Shown piece by piece: positions 24,487 through 34,604 of a stretch of DNA of 64,000 nt. Origin of the DNA: Pseudacidovorax sp. RU35E (lineage in GTDB: Bacteria > Pseudomonadota > Gammaproteobacteria > Burkholderiales > Burkholderiaceae_C); contig NZ_FTMY01000006.1 of NCBI RefSeq assembly GCF_900156165.1, positions 1 to 64,000 on the forward strand, in the 5' to 3' direction. Made by a program: the position numbers and the translations under genes. Position 1 is the stretch's first letter. Every line of letters starts with the position of its first letter. The notes beneath the pieces were generated by a model, which saw nothing but the letters and a program-made list of their open reading frames with translations, did no database searches and was not told the origin of the DNA.

Positions 24487-26406
24487 TCAGCCTCGGTCAC
24501 GCGGAACGAAGGCACGACCCGAAAAAGATTTGCCGCCGTTGCCACGACCGGCGCCTGCCGGACGACCGTCGCGCGCAGCGGGAGCCGGCCGACGGCCATC
24601 GCCATGCGCGCGAGGACCACCAAAGCCCTCGCCATGTCCACGACCGCCAAAGCCTTCGTTGTGTCCACGATGACCTGCGAAGCCTTCGCCTGGACGCTGG
24701 CCGCCGAAGCCCTCTTGGCGGCCGCGATGGCCACCGCCAAAACCTTCGTCACCCTGAGGCCGGCCAAAGCCACCGCCGGCGCGCGCGCCGCTGTCGAAGC
24801 CTTGCGAGCGCTGGCCGCCGTGACGCGCCCCGCCTGACGACTCACCCCAACCCTGGGCACGGCCACCGCCAGCAAAGCCGGGGGAGCGGCGGCGATCGTC
24901 GCCTTGGCGCCCGGCCGGACCACTACGGCCCCGGCCCGCGCCGCCACGCGGCGGCTGGGCCGTCGGCGCACGGCGCGTCGGCTCCATGCCTTCGATCACC
25001 TCGGGCTGGAACTGCTGCTTCGTGAAGGCTTCGATATCGAAGATGCGGCGCTGGTCGCGGAACTCTGCGAAGGTGACGGCGATGCCGTCACGGCCGGCGC
25101 GGCCGGTGCGGCCGATGCGGTGGGTGTAGTCCTCCGACTTCATCGGCAGGCCGAAGTTGAAGACGTGACTGATCGTCGGCACGTCGATGCCGCGGGCGGC
25201 GACGTCGGTGGCCACCAGGATCTGGACCTGGCCATTGCGCAGCGCCATCAGGCGGCGGTTGCGCAGGCCCTGGCTCAGAGCGCCATGCAGCGCCACGGCA
25301 GAGAAGCCGGCTTGCTGCAGGTCATTGGCCAAACCATCGCATTCGATCTGCGTGCTGGCGAAGACCACGGCCTGCTGGATGGCGGGATCGCGCAGCCAAT
25401 GGTCGAGCAGCGCGCGCTTGTGCGTGGCGTGGTCGGCCCAGTGCAGCACCTGACGGATGTTGGCGTGCTTCTGCTGCGGGCTGTCGATCTGCACCTTGCG
25501 CGGCTCGCGCATCACGCGGGCGGCCAGTTGCTGGATGCGCGGCGCGAAGGTGGCGCTGAACATCATGGTCTGCTGGCGCTGGATGGTCAGCTGGTTGATC
25601 TCGGCCAGGTCGTCCGCGAAGCCCAGGTCGAGCATGCGATCGGCCTCGTCGACGACGAGGAAGCGCACCTGGTCCAGCTTGATCTGCATCGAACGCTGCA
25701 GGTCCAGCAGGCGGCCAGGCGTGGCCACCACCAGATTGGCGTTCTGCAGGCGGGCGATCTGCAATTGGTAGGGCATGCCGCCCACCACGTTGGCAATGCG
25801 CAGGCCGCGGCAGTGACGCACCAGTTCGATGGCGTCGTGGGCCACCTGTTGAGCCAGTTCGCGCGTGGGGCACAGCACCAGCGCGCCGGGGACGGCCGCC
25901 TTGAAGTTGCGCGACTGCGTGGGGTTGACGCGGCGGGGCTTCTTGGGCGGTGCTTCGCCGCGGGCGGCGGCTTCGGCGGCCAGGCGGGCGTACTCGGCCT
26001 TGGCCTCTTCTTCTTCGCGCTGCTGTTGCAGCAGCAGCGTGTGTAGCACGGGCAGCAGGAAGGCGGCGGTCTTGCCGCTGCCCGTCTGGCTGGAGACCAT
26101 CAGGTCGACGAAACCGGCAGCGCTGGCGTCCTGCTCTTCGTTGCCAGGCATGGCCATCGGGATGGTTTTCGTCTGGACGGCGGTGGGCTCGGTGTAGCCC
26201 AGTTCGCGCACGGCGGCGACGAGCTCAGGCGCCAGACCCAGTTCGGCAAAAGGATGCGGGCCTTCGGGCACGGCCGCATCGGCGACGACATCGTTGGCCA
26301 GGACGGCTTGGGGCGCGTCGGCGCGGCCATCGGCCATGATTTCGGTGGAAAGGGAAGAGTCGAGCACAGGCGCAGCAGCGCCCTGCTCATGCAGGGAGTC
26401 GGTCAT
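24487..26406 (-). CDS. DEAD-box ATP-dependent RNA helicase (RhlE type)
   Basis: RNA helicase of 639 aa. After a 50-residue Ala-rich leader come the Q motif HPFAELGLAPELVAAVRELGY, motif I SSQTGSGKTAAF, PTRELAQQ, motif II VDEADRML, SAT, and motif VI HRIGRTGRAGR. The C-terminal 140 residues are Gly/Arg/His-rich, with five EGF(G/A)G units, an RNA-binding tail. ATG 26406 was chosen because MTDSLHEQG begins the conserved leader. The preceding 275 nt to the oligoribonuclease gene hold no gene and could be a long 5' leader, as often seen for cold-responsive helicases (inference). Confidence 0.92.
   Translation of the reverse strand: MTDSLHEQGAAAPVLDSSLSTEIMADGRADAPQAVLANDVVADAAVPEGPHPFAELGLAPELVAAVRELGYTEPTAVQTKTIPMAMPGNEEQDASAAGFVDLMVSSQTGSGKTAAFLLPVLHTLLLQQQREEEEAKAEYARLAAEAAARGEAPPKKPRRVNPTQSRNFKAAVPGALVLCPTRELAQQVAHDAIELVRHCRGLRIANVVGGMPYQLQIARLQNANLVVATPGRLLDLQRSMQIKLDQVRFLVVDEADRMLDLGFADDLAEINQLTIQRQQTMMFSATFAPRIQQLAARVMREPRKVQIDSPQQKHANIRQVLHWADHATHKRALLDHWLRDPAIQQAVVFASTQIECDGLANDLQQAGFSAVALHGALSQGLRNRRLMALRNGQVQILVATDVAARGIDVPTISHVFNFGLPMKSEDYTHRIGRTGRAGRDGIAVTFAEFRDQRRIFDIEAFTKQQFQPEVIEGMEPTRRAPTAQPPRGGAGRGRSGPAGRQGDDRRRSPGFAGGGRAQGWGESSGGARHGGQRSQGFDSGARAGGGFGRPQGDEGFGGGHRGRQEGFGGQRPGEGFAGHRGHNEGFGGRGHGEGFGGPRAHGDGRRPAPAARDGRPAGAGRGNGGKSFSGRAFVPRDRG
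24605..24775 (-). repeat. Tandem Gly-rich repeats in the helicase tail
   Basis: Five imperfect units of about 9-12 residues built on EGF(G/A)G: DEGFGGGHRGRQ, EGFGGQRPG, EGFAGHRGHN, EGFGGRGHG, EGFGGPRAHG. The coding DNA repeats CCGCCAAAGCC/TTCG-like blocks accordingly, so copy number may vary between strains. Such RGG-like tails bind RNA and favour phase separation in other helicases. Confidence 0.7.
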
Positions 26407-26681
26407 AAAACTGATCGTGAACGCACGCCGCCCCGAGGGGGCAGGCACGTTGGAGGTTCAGAAAAACATCAACCATCCAACGACGATCGGCGCGTAGGCG
26501 ATCCGTTCAAAAGGATCAGGCGCCGTGGTCGGGTTCATCGAGCTGTTCCGCTGTGTGCGGGAGCCGCCGACCAATGTGCAAGAAGGGAGATGCGCAAACT
26601 CGCTGCGGTCTTGGTTTTGCAGCGAGCCCGCGATTATGGCAGGACTTCAGGGTTTTGCCTAATCCCGCTTTGTGCAAATGC

Positions 26682-27266
26682 TTAATCCGTCAGGCGCAAG
26701 AAGGTGTCGCGGTAGTGCAGCAGCTCGTCGATGGACTCGTGCACGTCTGCCAAGGCCGTATGCGCCTGCTGCTTCTTGAAGGCGGCATAGGCGGTGGGCT
26801 TCCAGCGCTTCGCCAACTCCTTGAGCGTGCTGACGTCGAGGTTGCGGTAATGGAAGAAAGCCTCCAGGCGGGGCATGTACTTGACCAGGAAGCGCCGATC
26901 CTGCCCGATGGTGTTGCCGCACATCGGCGAGCCGCTGCGCGGAACATAGCGGCCGATGAAGTCGAGCAGCTGCTGTTCAGCCGCCGCCTCGTCGACGGTC
27001 GACGCACGCACCTTGTCGATCAGGCCGCTGCGGCCATGCGTGCCCTTGTTCCACGCGTCCATGGCTTCGAGCAGGGCATCGCTCTGATGGACGACGAGCA
27101 CGGGGCCATCGATGCGCACCGAAAGGTCGGGGCTGGTGACGACGACGGCGATCTCGAGCAGGCGCTCCTTCTCGGGATCGAGCCCGCTCATCTCGCAGTC
27201 GAGCCAGACGAGGTTCTGGTCGCTCTTGGAAAGGGTCGGGACGGATGAGGCTTGGGATGCGGACAT
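26682..27266 (-). CDS. orn: Oligoribonuclease
   Basis: DEDD-family 3'-5' exoribonuclease of 194 aa that degrades short oligoribonucleotides and linear pGpG to mononucleotides. Active-site residues are visible: the DxE motif in [28 protein letters not shown], and [11 protein letters not shown] with the catalytic His/Asp. Start ATG 27266 gives [23 protein letters not shown], slightly longer than the E. coli enzyme; a very long frame beyond it is antisense to the protease gene and is rejected. Divergent from the M48 protease. Confidence 0.96.
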   Translation of the reverse strand: MSASQASSVPTLSKSDQNLVWLDCEMSGLDPEKERLLEIAVVVTSPDLSVRIDGPVLVVHQSDALLEAMDAWNKGTHGRSGLIDKVRASTVDEAAAEQQLLDFIGRYVPRSGSPMCGNTIGQDRRFLVKYMPRLEAFFHYRNLDVSTLKELAKRWKPTAYAAFKKQQAHTALADVHESIDELLHYRDTFLRLTD

Positions 27267-27335
27267 CCGGGCATTCTCGCCCACAGTCAACGGCGCCCCA
27301 TGGGGCCGGTGGGTGCCCACTACACTGCGCCACGC

Positions 27336-28604
27336 ATGTCCGCCTCCCTCGCCTTCACCCTTCTTTTCGCCGTCGCGCTCAGTGCCGGATTGCTGCTGCG
27401 CTTCTGGTTGGCGACGCGCCAGATCCGCCATGTGGCCCGGCATCGCGACGCCGTGCCCGCCCCCTTTGCCGGCACCATCGATCTGGCGGCGCACCGCAAG
27501 GCCGCCGACTACACGGTCGCGCGCATGCGATTCGGCCTGATCGAGGCCGCCTGGGGGGCGGCCACCTTGATTGCCTGGACCTTGTTGGGAGGATTGGACC
27601 TGCTGGACAAAGCGCTGGCTGCCTGGCTCGGCACCGGCATGTGGCAGCAACTCGCGCTGCTGGGCGCATTCAGCCTGATTGGCGGGCTGATCGACCTGCC
27701 CTTCACCTGGTGGCAGACCTTCCGACTCGAGGAACGCTTCGGCTTCAACAAGATGACGCCCCGGCTCTGGCTGGCCGACCTGCTCAAGGGGACAGCATTG
27801 GGCGTGGTGCTGGGCCTGCCGCTGGCCGCGCTGGTGCTGTGGCTGATGGGTGCGGCCGGGCCGCTCTGGTGGCTCTGGGCCTGGGTGGCGCTTGCAGGCT
27901 GGACGCTGCTGCTGCAGTTCATCGTCCCCACCTGGATCGCCCCGCTGTTCAACAAGTTCTCGCCGCTGGACGATGAATCGCTCAAGCAGCGCGTGCAGAC
28001 GCTGATGACCCGCTGCGGTTTCGCGGCGAAGGGCCTGTTCGTGATGGACGGTAGCCGCCGCAGCGCCCACGCCAATGCCTACTTCACCGGCTTCGGCCGG
28101 TCCAAGCGCGTGGTGTTCTTCGACACGCTGCTGCGGCAGCTGACGCCGGGCGAGGTCGAAGCGGTGCTGGCCCACGAGCTGGGCCACTTCAAGCACCGCC
28201 ACATCACCCGTCGCATGGGCCTGATGCTGGTGCTGAGCCTGGCGGCCTTCGCACTACTTGGATGGCTGTCGGCCCAGGCCTGGTTCTACACCGGGCTGGG
28301 CGTGAAGCCGCACATGGCGGCGCCCAACGACGCGCTGGCGCTGCTGCTGTTCATGCTGGTGGTGCCGGTGTTCAGCTTCTTCGTCTCGCCGGTCCTGGCG
28401 CGCATGTCGCGTCGGGACGAATTCGAGGCTGACGCCTTCGCGGCCACGCATGCCGATGGTGCCGACCTGTCCCGCGCCCTGCTCAAGCTGCACCAGGACA
28501 ATGCCTCCACGCTGACACCGGACCCGGTGTATGTCGGCTTCTATTACTCGCACCCGCCGGCGGCGCAGCGCTTGGCGCGGCTGCAGCCGGCCGTGGTGGC
28601 CTGA
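27336..28604 (+). CDS. M48-family (Ste24-type) membrane metalloprotease
   Basis: Membrane protease of 422 aa. The zinc-binding motif HELGHFKH and the third-ligand region [14 protein letters not shown] mark the M48A group (Ste24p). Several transmembrane segments occur at residues 5-20, 65-85, 105-120, 150-195, and two around 290-350. The architecture resembles CAAX prenyl protease 1; bacterial members probably act in membrane-protein quality control. ATG 27336 begins directly with the first membrane segment. rsgA follows after 7 nt, so the two are cotranscribed. Confidence 0.93.
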   Translation: MSASLAFTLLFAVALSAGLLLRFWLATRQIRHVARHRDAVPAPFAGTIDLAAHRKAADYTVARMRFGLIEAAWGAATLIAWTLLGGLDLLDKALAAWLGTGMWQQLALLGAFSLIGGLIDLPFTWWQTFRLEERFGFNKMTPRLWLADLLKGTALGVVLGLPLAALVLWLMGAAGPLWWLWAWVALAGWTLLLQFIVPTWIAPLFNKFSPLDDESLKQRVQTLMTRCGFAAKGLFVMDGSRRSAHANAYFTGFGRSKRVVFFDTLLRQLTPGEVEAVLAHELGHFKHRHITRRMGLMLVLSLAAFALLGWLSAQAWFYTGLGVKPHMAAPNDALALLLFMLVVPVFSFFVSPVLARMSRRDEFEADAFAATHADGADLSRALLKLHQDNASTLTPDPVYVGFYYSHPPAAQRLARLQPAVVA

Positions 28605-28611
28605 GGCAGCC

Positions 28612-29580
28612 GTGGGCCGCAGCAAGCACAGCACGCCCGACGGCACCGCGCCCAACGTCGGCACGGTGCAGGCGGGGCTGGTGGTGGGCAGCCATGGCCG
28701 CCACTGCCTGGTGGAGTCGCCCGACGGCGAGCGCCGCATCTGCCACCCGCGCGGCAAGAAGAGCCAGGCCGTGGTGGGCGACCGGGTGCAATGGCTGCCG
28801 AGTACTGACGAGGGCACCATCGAGCGGGTGGAGACGCGCCGCAATCTCTTCTACCGCCAGGACGAGATCCGGACCAAGTCCTTTGCAGCGAACCTGGACC
28901 AGATCCTGATGCTGGTTGCGGCGGAGCCCGACTTTTCCGAGCACCAGCTGACGCGTGCGCTGATCGCGGCCGAGGCCGAGCACATCCGCGCGTTGATCGT
29001 GCTCAACAAGAGCGACCTGCCCGATCTCTTCTCGCCGGCCTGGGAGCGGCTCGCGCCCTACCGCCGCATGGGCTACGGGGTGTTGCCCCTTTCGCTGAAG
29101 GCCGACGGCGCCTCGGGCCTGGCCGAGGTGCAGGCCGAACTGGCCGGCCGCACCACACTCATCCTCGGCCCCTCGGGCGTGGGCAAGAGCACGCTGGTCA
29201 ACCGGCTGGTGCCCTCGGCGCTGGCCCAGACGGGCGAGATCTCGCAGGCGCTCAACTCGGGCCGGCACACCACGACGACCACCACGTGGTACTGGATGGA
29301 CAAGCCGGCCAGCACGGCCCTCATCGATTCGCCGGGTTTCCAGGAGTTTGGTCTTCATCACATCGAGCCCACGCAGTTGCCGGCGCTGATGCCCGACATC
29401 GCGGCCCACACTGGCGAATGCCGCTTCTACAACTGCACGCATCGGCATGAGCCCGGCTGCGGCGTCATCGACCATGTGGAAGGCGAAGAGCGCAACGGCA
29501 GCAGCGACGCGGACATCAGCGCGATGCGCTACCGCATCTACAACGAGCTTTTCGACGAACTGAGCCGACCGGCGTACTGA
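28612..29580 (+). CDS. rsgA: Ribosome small-subunit GTPase RsgA
   Basis: Circularly permuted GTPase of 322 aa that helps late 30S maturation. An N-terminal OB fold (GTVQAGLVVGSHGRHCLVE) precedes the G domain, in which G4 (LNKSDLP) comes before G1 (GPSGVGKSTLVNRL) and G3 (DSPGFQEF), and a C-terminal zinc knuckle CRFYNCTHRHEPGC follows. GTG 28612 has GAGG just upstream and gives MGRSKHSTPDG; the longer frame from 28531 lies inside the protease gene. It converges with hisC. Confidence 0.95.
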   Translation: MGRSKHSTPDGTAPNVGTVQAGLVVGSHGRHCLVESPDGERRICHPRGKKSQAVVGDRVQWLPSTDEGTIERVETRRNLFYRQDEIRTKSFAANLDQILMLVAAEPDFSEHQLTRALIAAEAEHIRALIVLNKSDLPDLFSPAWERLAPYRRMGYGVLPLSLKADGASGLAEVQAELAGRTTLILGPSGVGKSTLVNRLVPSALAQTGEISQALNSGRHTTTTTTWYWMDKPASTALIDSPGFQEFGLHHIEPTQLPALMPDIAAHTGECRFYNCTHRHEPGCGVIDHVEGEERNGSSDADISAMRYRIYNELFDELSRPAY

Positions 29581-29642
29581 AGGACGTCGCAGGCGCAGGC
29601 CCGGCCTTCCGGCGCGCCCTGGCGGCGAGTCGAACCCGCGCC

Positions 29643-30728
29643 TCAACCCTCCAGGATCGCCTGCACCGCCTCAACCAACGCGCTGCACTGCGCCCGCGTG
29701 CCGATGCTGATGCGCAGCCACTGGTCGATGCGAGGCTGCCGGAAATGCCGTACCAGCACGGCCCGTTCTCGCAGCGCGGCCGCCAGGGCGGCCGCATCGC
29801 GCTGCGGATGCCGCGCGAACACAAAGTTGGCCTGTGACGGCAGCACTTCGAAGCCGAGGTCTTCCAGCTGCAGGGTCAGCCCTTCGCGCGTGTCGATCAC
29901 CGCACGGCACTGCGCGCTGAACCATGCCTCGTCCTCGATGGCCGCCAGGGCGCCGGCCTGTGCCAGCCGGTCGAGCGGGTAGGAATTGAAGCTGTTCTTG
30001 ATGCGGGCCAGGGCCTCGATGAGCGGCGCCTGCCCTAGCGCGAAGCCTACGCGCAGGCCCGCGAGCGCGCGCGATTTGGACAGGGTCTGCACGACCAGCA
30101 GATTGGGATGGGCGTCCACCAGCGCCGCCGCGCTCTCGGCACCGAAATCCACATAGGCCTCGTCCACGAGAACCACGCGCGGCGGACAGGCGAGCAGCAG
30201 CCGTTCGATGACAGCCAGCGGCAGCCCCTGACCTGTCGGCGCGTTGGGATTGGCGATCACCACGCCCGCACAACCCTGCGCGGCCCGGTAGGCCAACGCC
30301 TCGATGTCGATCTGCAAAGCCTCGCCGACGGGCACCTCCGTGGCCTCGATGCCGTGCAACTGCGTCCAGACCCGGTAGAAGCTGTAAGTGACGTCTGGAA
30401 AGAGCAGCGGCTCGTCACGCTGGAAGAAAGCCAGAAAAGCGTGGCTCAGCACCTCGTCGGACCCGTTCCCCACGAACACCTGGTTGGCCTGCAGCGCGTG
30501 GCGGCGGGCGATGGCCTCGCGCAACTGCGTGGACTCGGGGTCCGGGTAGCGCTGAAGTCCTTCCCGCGCGGCTTCGGTGATGGCAGCAATCACCCGGGCG
30601 GACGGCGCACTCGGATGCTCGTTGGTGTTGAGCTTGACCAGGTCGGCGATACGCGGCTGCTCGCCGGGCACGTAGGGCTCGAGATCCGCGATGCGCGGAC
30701 TCCAGAATACAGAGGCGGGTTGGGACAT
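29643..30728 (-). CDS. hisC: Histidinol-phosphate aminotransferase
   Basis: PLP enzyme of 361 aa catalysing the transamination of imidazole-acetol phosphate in histidine synthesis. Family features: LVKLNTNEHPSAPS near the N-terminus, VIANPNAPTG, LVDEAYVDFG, and the PLP-lysine region LSKSRALAGLRVGFALG. ATG 30728 is chosen over GTG 30740. No other his genes are adjacent, so this may be a second, unlinked HisC paralogue that could also accept aromatic substrates (inference). Confidence 0.92.
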   Translation of the reverse strand: MSQPASVFWSPRIADLEPYVPGEQPRIADLVKLNTNEHPSAPSARVIAAITEAAREGLQRYPDPESTQLREAIARRHALQANQVFVGNGSDEVLSHAFLAFFQRDEPLLFPDVTYSFYRVWTQLHGIEATEVPVGEALQIDIEALAYRAAQGCAGVVIANPNAPTGQGLPLAVIERLLLACPPRVVLVDEAYVDFGAESAAALVDAHPNLLVVQTLSKSRALAGLRVGFALGQAPLIEALARIKNSFNSYPLDRLAQAGALAAIEDEAWFSAQCRAVIDTREGLTLQLEDLGFEVLPSQANFVFARHPQRDAAALAAALRERAVLVRHFRQPRIDQWLRISIGTRAQCSALVEAVQAILEG

Positions 30729-30788
30729 GAGGCTCGCCACACGGCGCAGCGCCGGGCATTGAAAACAAGAGATGAAGACGGGCGCGCG

Positions 30789-31781
30789 TCAGCCCAGCAG
30801 ACGCGCCAGCGTGAGCAGCGCCAACAACAGCATCCACAGCACCACGGACCGCCAGACCAAGCCCACCACGCTGCGCAGGTGGGCGGGCTCGGGCTCACGC
30901 CCCGACGTGCCGCCGCCGGCCGGCATGGACGCGCCGGCCGGATCGAGGTCGAGCAGCGCATCGGCCACCGGTCGGCTGGAGCGCAGCTGCTCACCCCCAA
31001 GGCGCACATTCAGCGCGCCGGAGGTGGCGGCAAGGATCACGCCATCGTTCACACCCGGAAAATTCCGCGCATCGTTGCGCCAGGCATCGACGGCCTCCTC
31101 GAAGCTGCCCACCACCGCGAAGCCCAAGGCCGTGATGCGGGCGGGCAGCCAGTCGATCACCGTCCACGCGCGGTCCGCGGCCTGCTGTACCGCGACACTC
31201 GCAGGCTGGCTCATGGCGTTGTGCTTGTAAGCCCAGTAGCGGCCGACAAATTCGCTCATGCGATAGAACACGGCCCCGGCCGGCCCCAGACCCAGCAGAG
31301 CCCCGAGCGAGAACCACGCCAGCACCCCCAACACATGGCGATGGGCTGCGATGACCGAATATTCGATCACATGCCGCACGATCTCGCTGCGCGGCAACTC
31401 CTCGGCGTCGACCCGCTGCCAGCGCGCGAGCAGGCTGCGCGCCAGTGCCTCGTCGCCCACGTCGAGCGCGTCGCGGATCTCCGTGAAGTGATGGCTGAAC
31501 TGCCTAAAGCCCAGCGTGACATAGAGCACGCCGACGCTCCAGATCAGCGCAAACGGCGCGCCCAGCGTGAGCATCAGCAACCAATGCAGGCCCAGCGCCA
31601 GCAGGCTGGGCACGCCGACAGCCAACGACCATGCGACCCACCCATGATGCGGCTTGCCGGCGTCGAAGTTGCGGCTCGTCCACCGCGTCCAGGCCAGCGC
31701 CGCGCGAGCCGCCGGGTTGTCGGATGCCAGCGGCCGGACCTGCTCGATCAGCAGCGCACACAGGATGGCAAAGAAGCTCAT
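30789..31781 (-). CDS. CobD/CbiB-family membrane protein
   Basis: Membrane protein of 330 aa starting MSFFAILCALLIEQVRPL. It has about four to five hydrophobic segments (7-20, 50-85, 150-175, 300-325) and belongs to the CobD/CbiB-like group widely annotated in Burkholderiales; no other cobalamin genes are adjacent, so a role in adenosylcobinamide formation is doubtful. It is also reminiscent of AmpE. It lies 60 nt upstream of hisC on the same strand, and the two may be cotranscribed. Confidence 0.8.
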   Translation of the reverse strand: MSFFAILCALLIEQVRPLASDNPAARAALAWTRWTSRNFDAGKPHHGWVAWSLAVGVPSLLALGLHWLLMLTLGAPFALIWSVGVLYVTLGFRQFSHHFTEIRDALDVGDEALARSLLARWQRVDAEELPRSEIVRHVIEYSVIAAHRHVLGVLAWFSLGALLGLGPAGAVFYRMSEFVGRYWAYKHNAMSQPASVAVQQAADRAWTVIDWLPARITALGFAVVGSFEEAVDAWRNDARNFPGVNDGVILAATSGALNVRLGGEQLRSSRPVADALLDLDPAGASMPAGGGTSGREPEPAHLRSVVGLVWRSVVLWMLLLALLTLARLLG

Positions 31782-31856
31782 CGAAGAATGATAAGACCGC
31801 CCTGCACGCCGCTCGGGGTCACAACGATGCCGGCCATGCCCGCGCGCAGGCTGCCG

Positions 31857-32615
31857 TCATGCGGACAGGAAGCGATAGAGATTGCGCAGCATGCCGGCCG
31901 TGGCACCCCACACAAAGCGCTCATGCGCGCCATCCTGGTAGGGCATCGAGAAGAAATGCCGTGCTGCAGGTCCTTCGCCTTCGAGGTGGTGGCGGCGATG
32001 GTGAGCGGGATTCATGAGGAAGGCGAGCGGCACCTCGAACACGTCGGCCACCTCCGCCGGATTGGGGCGCAGGGCGAAGCCTGGCTGCACCAGCGCCACG
32101 ACCGGCGTCACGACGAAGGCCGTGATCGTGGTGTACGTGGGCAATTCACCCAGCACCTCGACGAAACTCGCGTCGAGGCCGACCTCTTCCCACGCCTCAC
32201 GCAACGCCGCGGCGGCGATGGTCACATCGCCGGGGTCCACCCGCCCGCCCGGAAAGGCGATCTGACCCGAGTGGGTAGACATGCGGGTCGCCCGCTCGGT
32301 CAGCAGCACCATGGGCTCGTCGCGCAGGACGATCGGAACGAGGACGGCCGCCGGGGCGGGGCTGCGGCGCGTCAGACTGGGCTCGCGACGCACTTCGGGT
32401 GTCCACATGAGACTGCCCGACAAGGAAAAGCGCGCCCGCAAAGCGTCCGCAGTGAGGCGAGCTGGGGGCACTGCCGGCAGGTCATGGTCGACACGCGTGA
32501 CCGGCACCATGCGTGGATCCGTCACCGCCCCAGTCGGCGTGCCGACCGCATTGACCACCTCGGGCGGTGCATGGTCCGGGGTGCCGGACAAGGGGGATTC
32601 AGGACTCAGGGACAT
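31857..32615 (-). CDS. Nudix hydrolase, CoA pyrophosphatase type
   Basis: Protein of 252 aa. The Nudix box GGRVDPGDVTIAAAALREAWEEVG is nearly canonical (GX5EX7REUXEEXGU with Asp in place of the first Glu), preceded by STHSGQIAFPGG, the CoA-Nudix (NudL/YeaB) signature. It should hydrolyse CoA or related nucleotides to 3'-phospho-ADP and phosphopantetheine. ATG 32615 (MSLSPESP) was preferred to a GTG four codons upstream. It lies between the rplS terminator and the CobD/CbiB-like gene. Confidence 0.9.
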   Translation of the reverse strand: MSLSPESPLSGTPDHAPPEVVNAVGTPTGAVTDPRMVPVTRVDHDLPAVPPARLTADALRARFSLSGSLMWTPEVRREPSLTRRSPAPAAVLVPIVLRDEPMVLLTERATRMSTHSGQIAFPGGRVDPGDVTIAAAALREAWEEVGLDASFVEVLGELPTYTTITAFVVTPVVALVQPGFALRPNPAEVADVFEVPLAFLMNPAHHRRHHLEGEGPAARHFFSMPYQDGAHERFVWGATAGMLRNLYRFLSA

Positions 32616-32634
32616 GGCGAAATGCACTGCAATG

Positions 32635-32657
32635 AAAAAGGCCGCCCGAAGGCGGCC
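32635..32657 (-). terminator. Intrinsic terminator of the rpsP-rplS operon
   Basis: A seven-base-pair stem GGCCGCC / GGCGGCC (32640-32646, 32651-32657) with a four-base loop and, on the minus strand, five Ts. It is 50 nt past the rplS stop and upstream of the Nudix gene. Confidence 0.85.
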
Positions 32658-32705
32658 CGGTGCGGGCGGCAGGAACGTTCACCGATCCTGCCTGCACGGC
32701 GCGAA

Positions 32706-33089
32706 TCAGTTCGCGGCGGCCGCGTTGGAGGCCTTGCCCGGCAGCTTTTCCTTGATGCGGGCGGAACGGCCACTGCGCTCGCGCAGGTAGTACAGCTTGG
32801 CGCGACGCACATCACCGCGACGCTTGACTTCGATGCCGGCGATCAGCGGGCTGTAGGTCTGGAAGGTCCGCTCGACGCCTTCGCCGCTGGAGATCTTGCG
32901 CACGGTGAAGGCGCTGTTCAGACCGCGGTTGCGCTTGGCAATGACCACGCCTTCGTAGGCCTGCACGCGCTTGCGGGTGCCTTCGACGACGTTGACGCTG
33001 ACGATCACGGTGTCGCCAGGTGCGAATTCGGGGATCTTCTTGCCCAGGCGGGCGATTTCCTCTTGTTCGAGGGTCTGGATGAGGTTCAT
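32706..33089 (-). CDS. rplS: 50S ribosomal protein L19
   Basis: A 127-aa L19, [28 protein letters not shown], with [21 protein letters not shown] near the end and a short Ala-rich tail. L19 lies at the 30S-50S interface. Start ATG 33089; the longer frame is not conserved. Last gene of rpsP-rimM-trmD-rplS, separated from trmD by 148 nt of non-coding DNA, wider than the other gaps. Confidence 0.97.
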   Translation of the reverse strand: MNLIQTLEQEEIARLGKKIPEFAPGDTVIVSVNVVEGTRKRVQAYEGVVIAKRNRGLNSAFTVRKISSGEGVERTFQTYSPLIAGIEVKRRGDVRRAKLYYLRERSGRSARIKEKLPGKASNAAAAN

Positions 33090-33237
33090 GGTTTCCTGCG
33101 AAGGATCGTGTCCGCGCTGCACTGAAGGCGGCTGCCGGTGCCAGCTCACACGTGAAGTTCGTGGAGGGCGCCGGCCCCAGGAAGCAAGGCTTCTGGACGA
33201 TGGCCGCGGCCGGACAGAGGATCGGAAAAGCCCGCGA

Positions 33238-33996
33238 TTATAGCGCGCCGCGCCGCAGTTCCTGCAAGAACTGCTCATCTCGCGTCTGCAGCCGGCCCTC
33301 GGCGCGGGCCGCGTCGATCAGTTCCGGCCGCCGCAGGGCCGTGATGGTCAGCCGCTGCTCGCGGCGCCAGCGCTCGATCTGCGCATGGTGGCCTGACATC
33401 AGCGGGGTCGGTACGGCCTCACCTTGCCAGATCTCGGGCCGGGTGTAGTGGGGACAGTCCAGCAGGCCATCGAGCGCCGGATTGAAGCTGTCCTGCGCGT
33501 GGCTGTCTGCGTCGCCGAGCACCCCAGGCTGCAGGCGCGCAACCGCATCGAGCAACGCCAGCGCGGCCAGTTCGCCGCCAGAGAGCACGAAGTCACCGAG
33601 GCTGATCTGGTGGGTGACGTAGCGGTCGATGAAGCGTTGATCCAGGCCCTCATAGCGGCCACACACCAGCAATGCGCCCACACCGGCAGACCATTCGCTC
33701 ACGGCCGCATGCCGCAGCGGCTCGCCAATCGGAGAGAACAGCACCACCGGCACCCGCTCGCCACGATCGGTGAAGGCAGCCTCCGCGCAACGGGACATGG
33801 GCTCGGCCATCATGACCATGCCGGGGCCACCACCGAACGGCCGGTCGTCGACGCGGCGGTAGTTGCCGTCGGCGAAGTCTCGTGGATTCCAGAAGCGAAC
33901 GTCCACCTGCCCCGACGCAAAGGCACGGCGGGTGATGCCGTTGGCCAGGAAGGGCGCAAATAGCTCGGGAAAGAGGGTCAGGACGTCGAAGCGCAT
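33238..33996 (-). CDS. trmD: tRNA (guanine-37-N1)-methyltransferase
   Basis: SPOUT methyltransferase of 252 aa that makes m1G37 and prevents frameshifting. Signature elements: [44 protein letters not shown] and the knot region [24 protein letters not shown], then PHYTRPEIW. It lies 30 nt after rimM on the same strand. Length matches the family. Confidence 0.97.
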   Translation of the reverse strand: MRFDVLTLFPELFAPFLANGITRRAFASGQVDVRFWNPRDFADGNYRRVDDRPFGGGPGMVMMAEPMSRCAEAAFTDRGERVPVVLFSPIGEPLRHAAVSEWSAGVGALLVCGRYEGLDQRFIDRYVTHQISLGDFVLSGGELAALALLDAVARLQPGVLGDADSHAQDSFNPALDGLLDCPHYTRPEIWQGEAVPTPLMSGHHAQIERWRREQRLTITALRRPELIDAARAEGRLQTRDEQFLQELRRGAL

Positions 33997-34026
33997 GTGC
34001 GTCCCCGCTCGGGCCGCCGAGCCCGG

Positions 34027-34587
34027 TCAGTAATCGGGCTGCCAATCGGCCACGATGAGGCGGCCGGCCAGGTCGACCTTGTCGACGATGGCGGAGACAA
34101 AGGGAATCAGACGCTCGCCCGGCTTGTCGCCTTCGGCGGCGGGCGGCACCTCGAGGACCAGCGTCGTCTGTGGCCCGGTGGCCAGCAGCTCGCGCACCAT
34201 GCCGAGGGCCACGCCATCGCGGTTGACGACCGACAGGCCGACGAGGTCGACCCAGTAGTACTCGTCGTCACCCGGCGTCGGAAACAGCGAACGCGGTACG
34301 AAGATGCGCGCACCGCGCAGGGCCTCGGCCGCGTTGCGATCGGGCACTTCGTCGGAATGAGCGACGATGCAGTCGGTGTGCTCGCGGGCTTCTCGGATGG
34401 GCAGTCGGAAGACCTGGCGATCATTGCCAGGCGGCTGGAGGAACCAGCGCTTGGACGTGAACAGCGCCTCCGGCTTGGCGCTGTGGGGCAGGACCTTGAA
34501 CCAGCCCTTAATGCCCCAGGCATCGACGATGCGCCCGACTTCGATGGCATCCGCCGGCAGTTCGGCAGCGTCGAGCGTGGGCAGCAT
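34027..34587 (-). CDS. rimM: 16S rRNA processing factor RimM
   Basis: Ribosome-maturation protein of 186 aa. The N-terminal RimM domain begins VGRIVDAWGIKGWFKVLPHS; the C-terminal PRC-barrel contains DDEYYWVDLVGLSVVNRDG and ends with the usual IPFVSAIVDKVDLAGRLIVADW. It binds S19 and aids 30S head assembly. It lies 17 nt downstream of rpsP. Confidence 0.95.
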   Translation of the reverse strand: MLPTLDAAELPADAIEVGRIVDAWGIKGWFKVLPHSAKPEALFTSKRWFLQPPGNDRQVFRLPIREAREHTDCIVAHSDEVPDRNAAEALRGARIFVPRSLFPTPGDDEYYWVDLVGLSVVNRDGVALGMVRELLATGPQTTLVLEVPPAAEGDKPGERLIPFVSAIVDKVDLAGRLIVADWQPDY

Positions 34588-34604
34588 CGGCGACGGCCCG
34601 CCGA

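Noticed and set aside
30108-33125. A 1005-codon plus-strand frame
   Set aside because: It runs antisense across hisC, the CobD/CbiB-like gene, the Nudix gene and rplS, all of which have strong family motifs.
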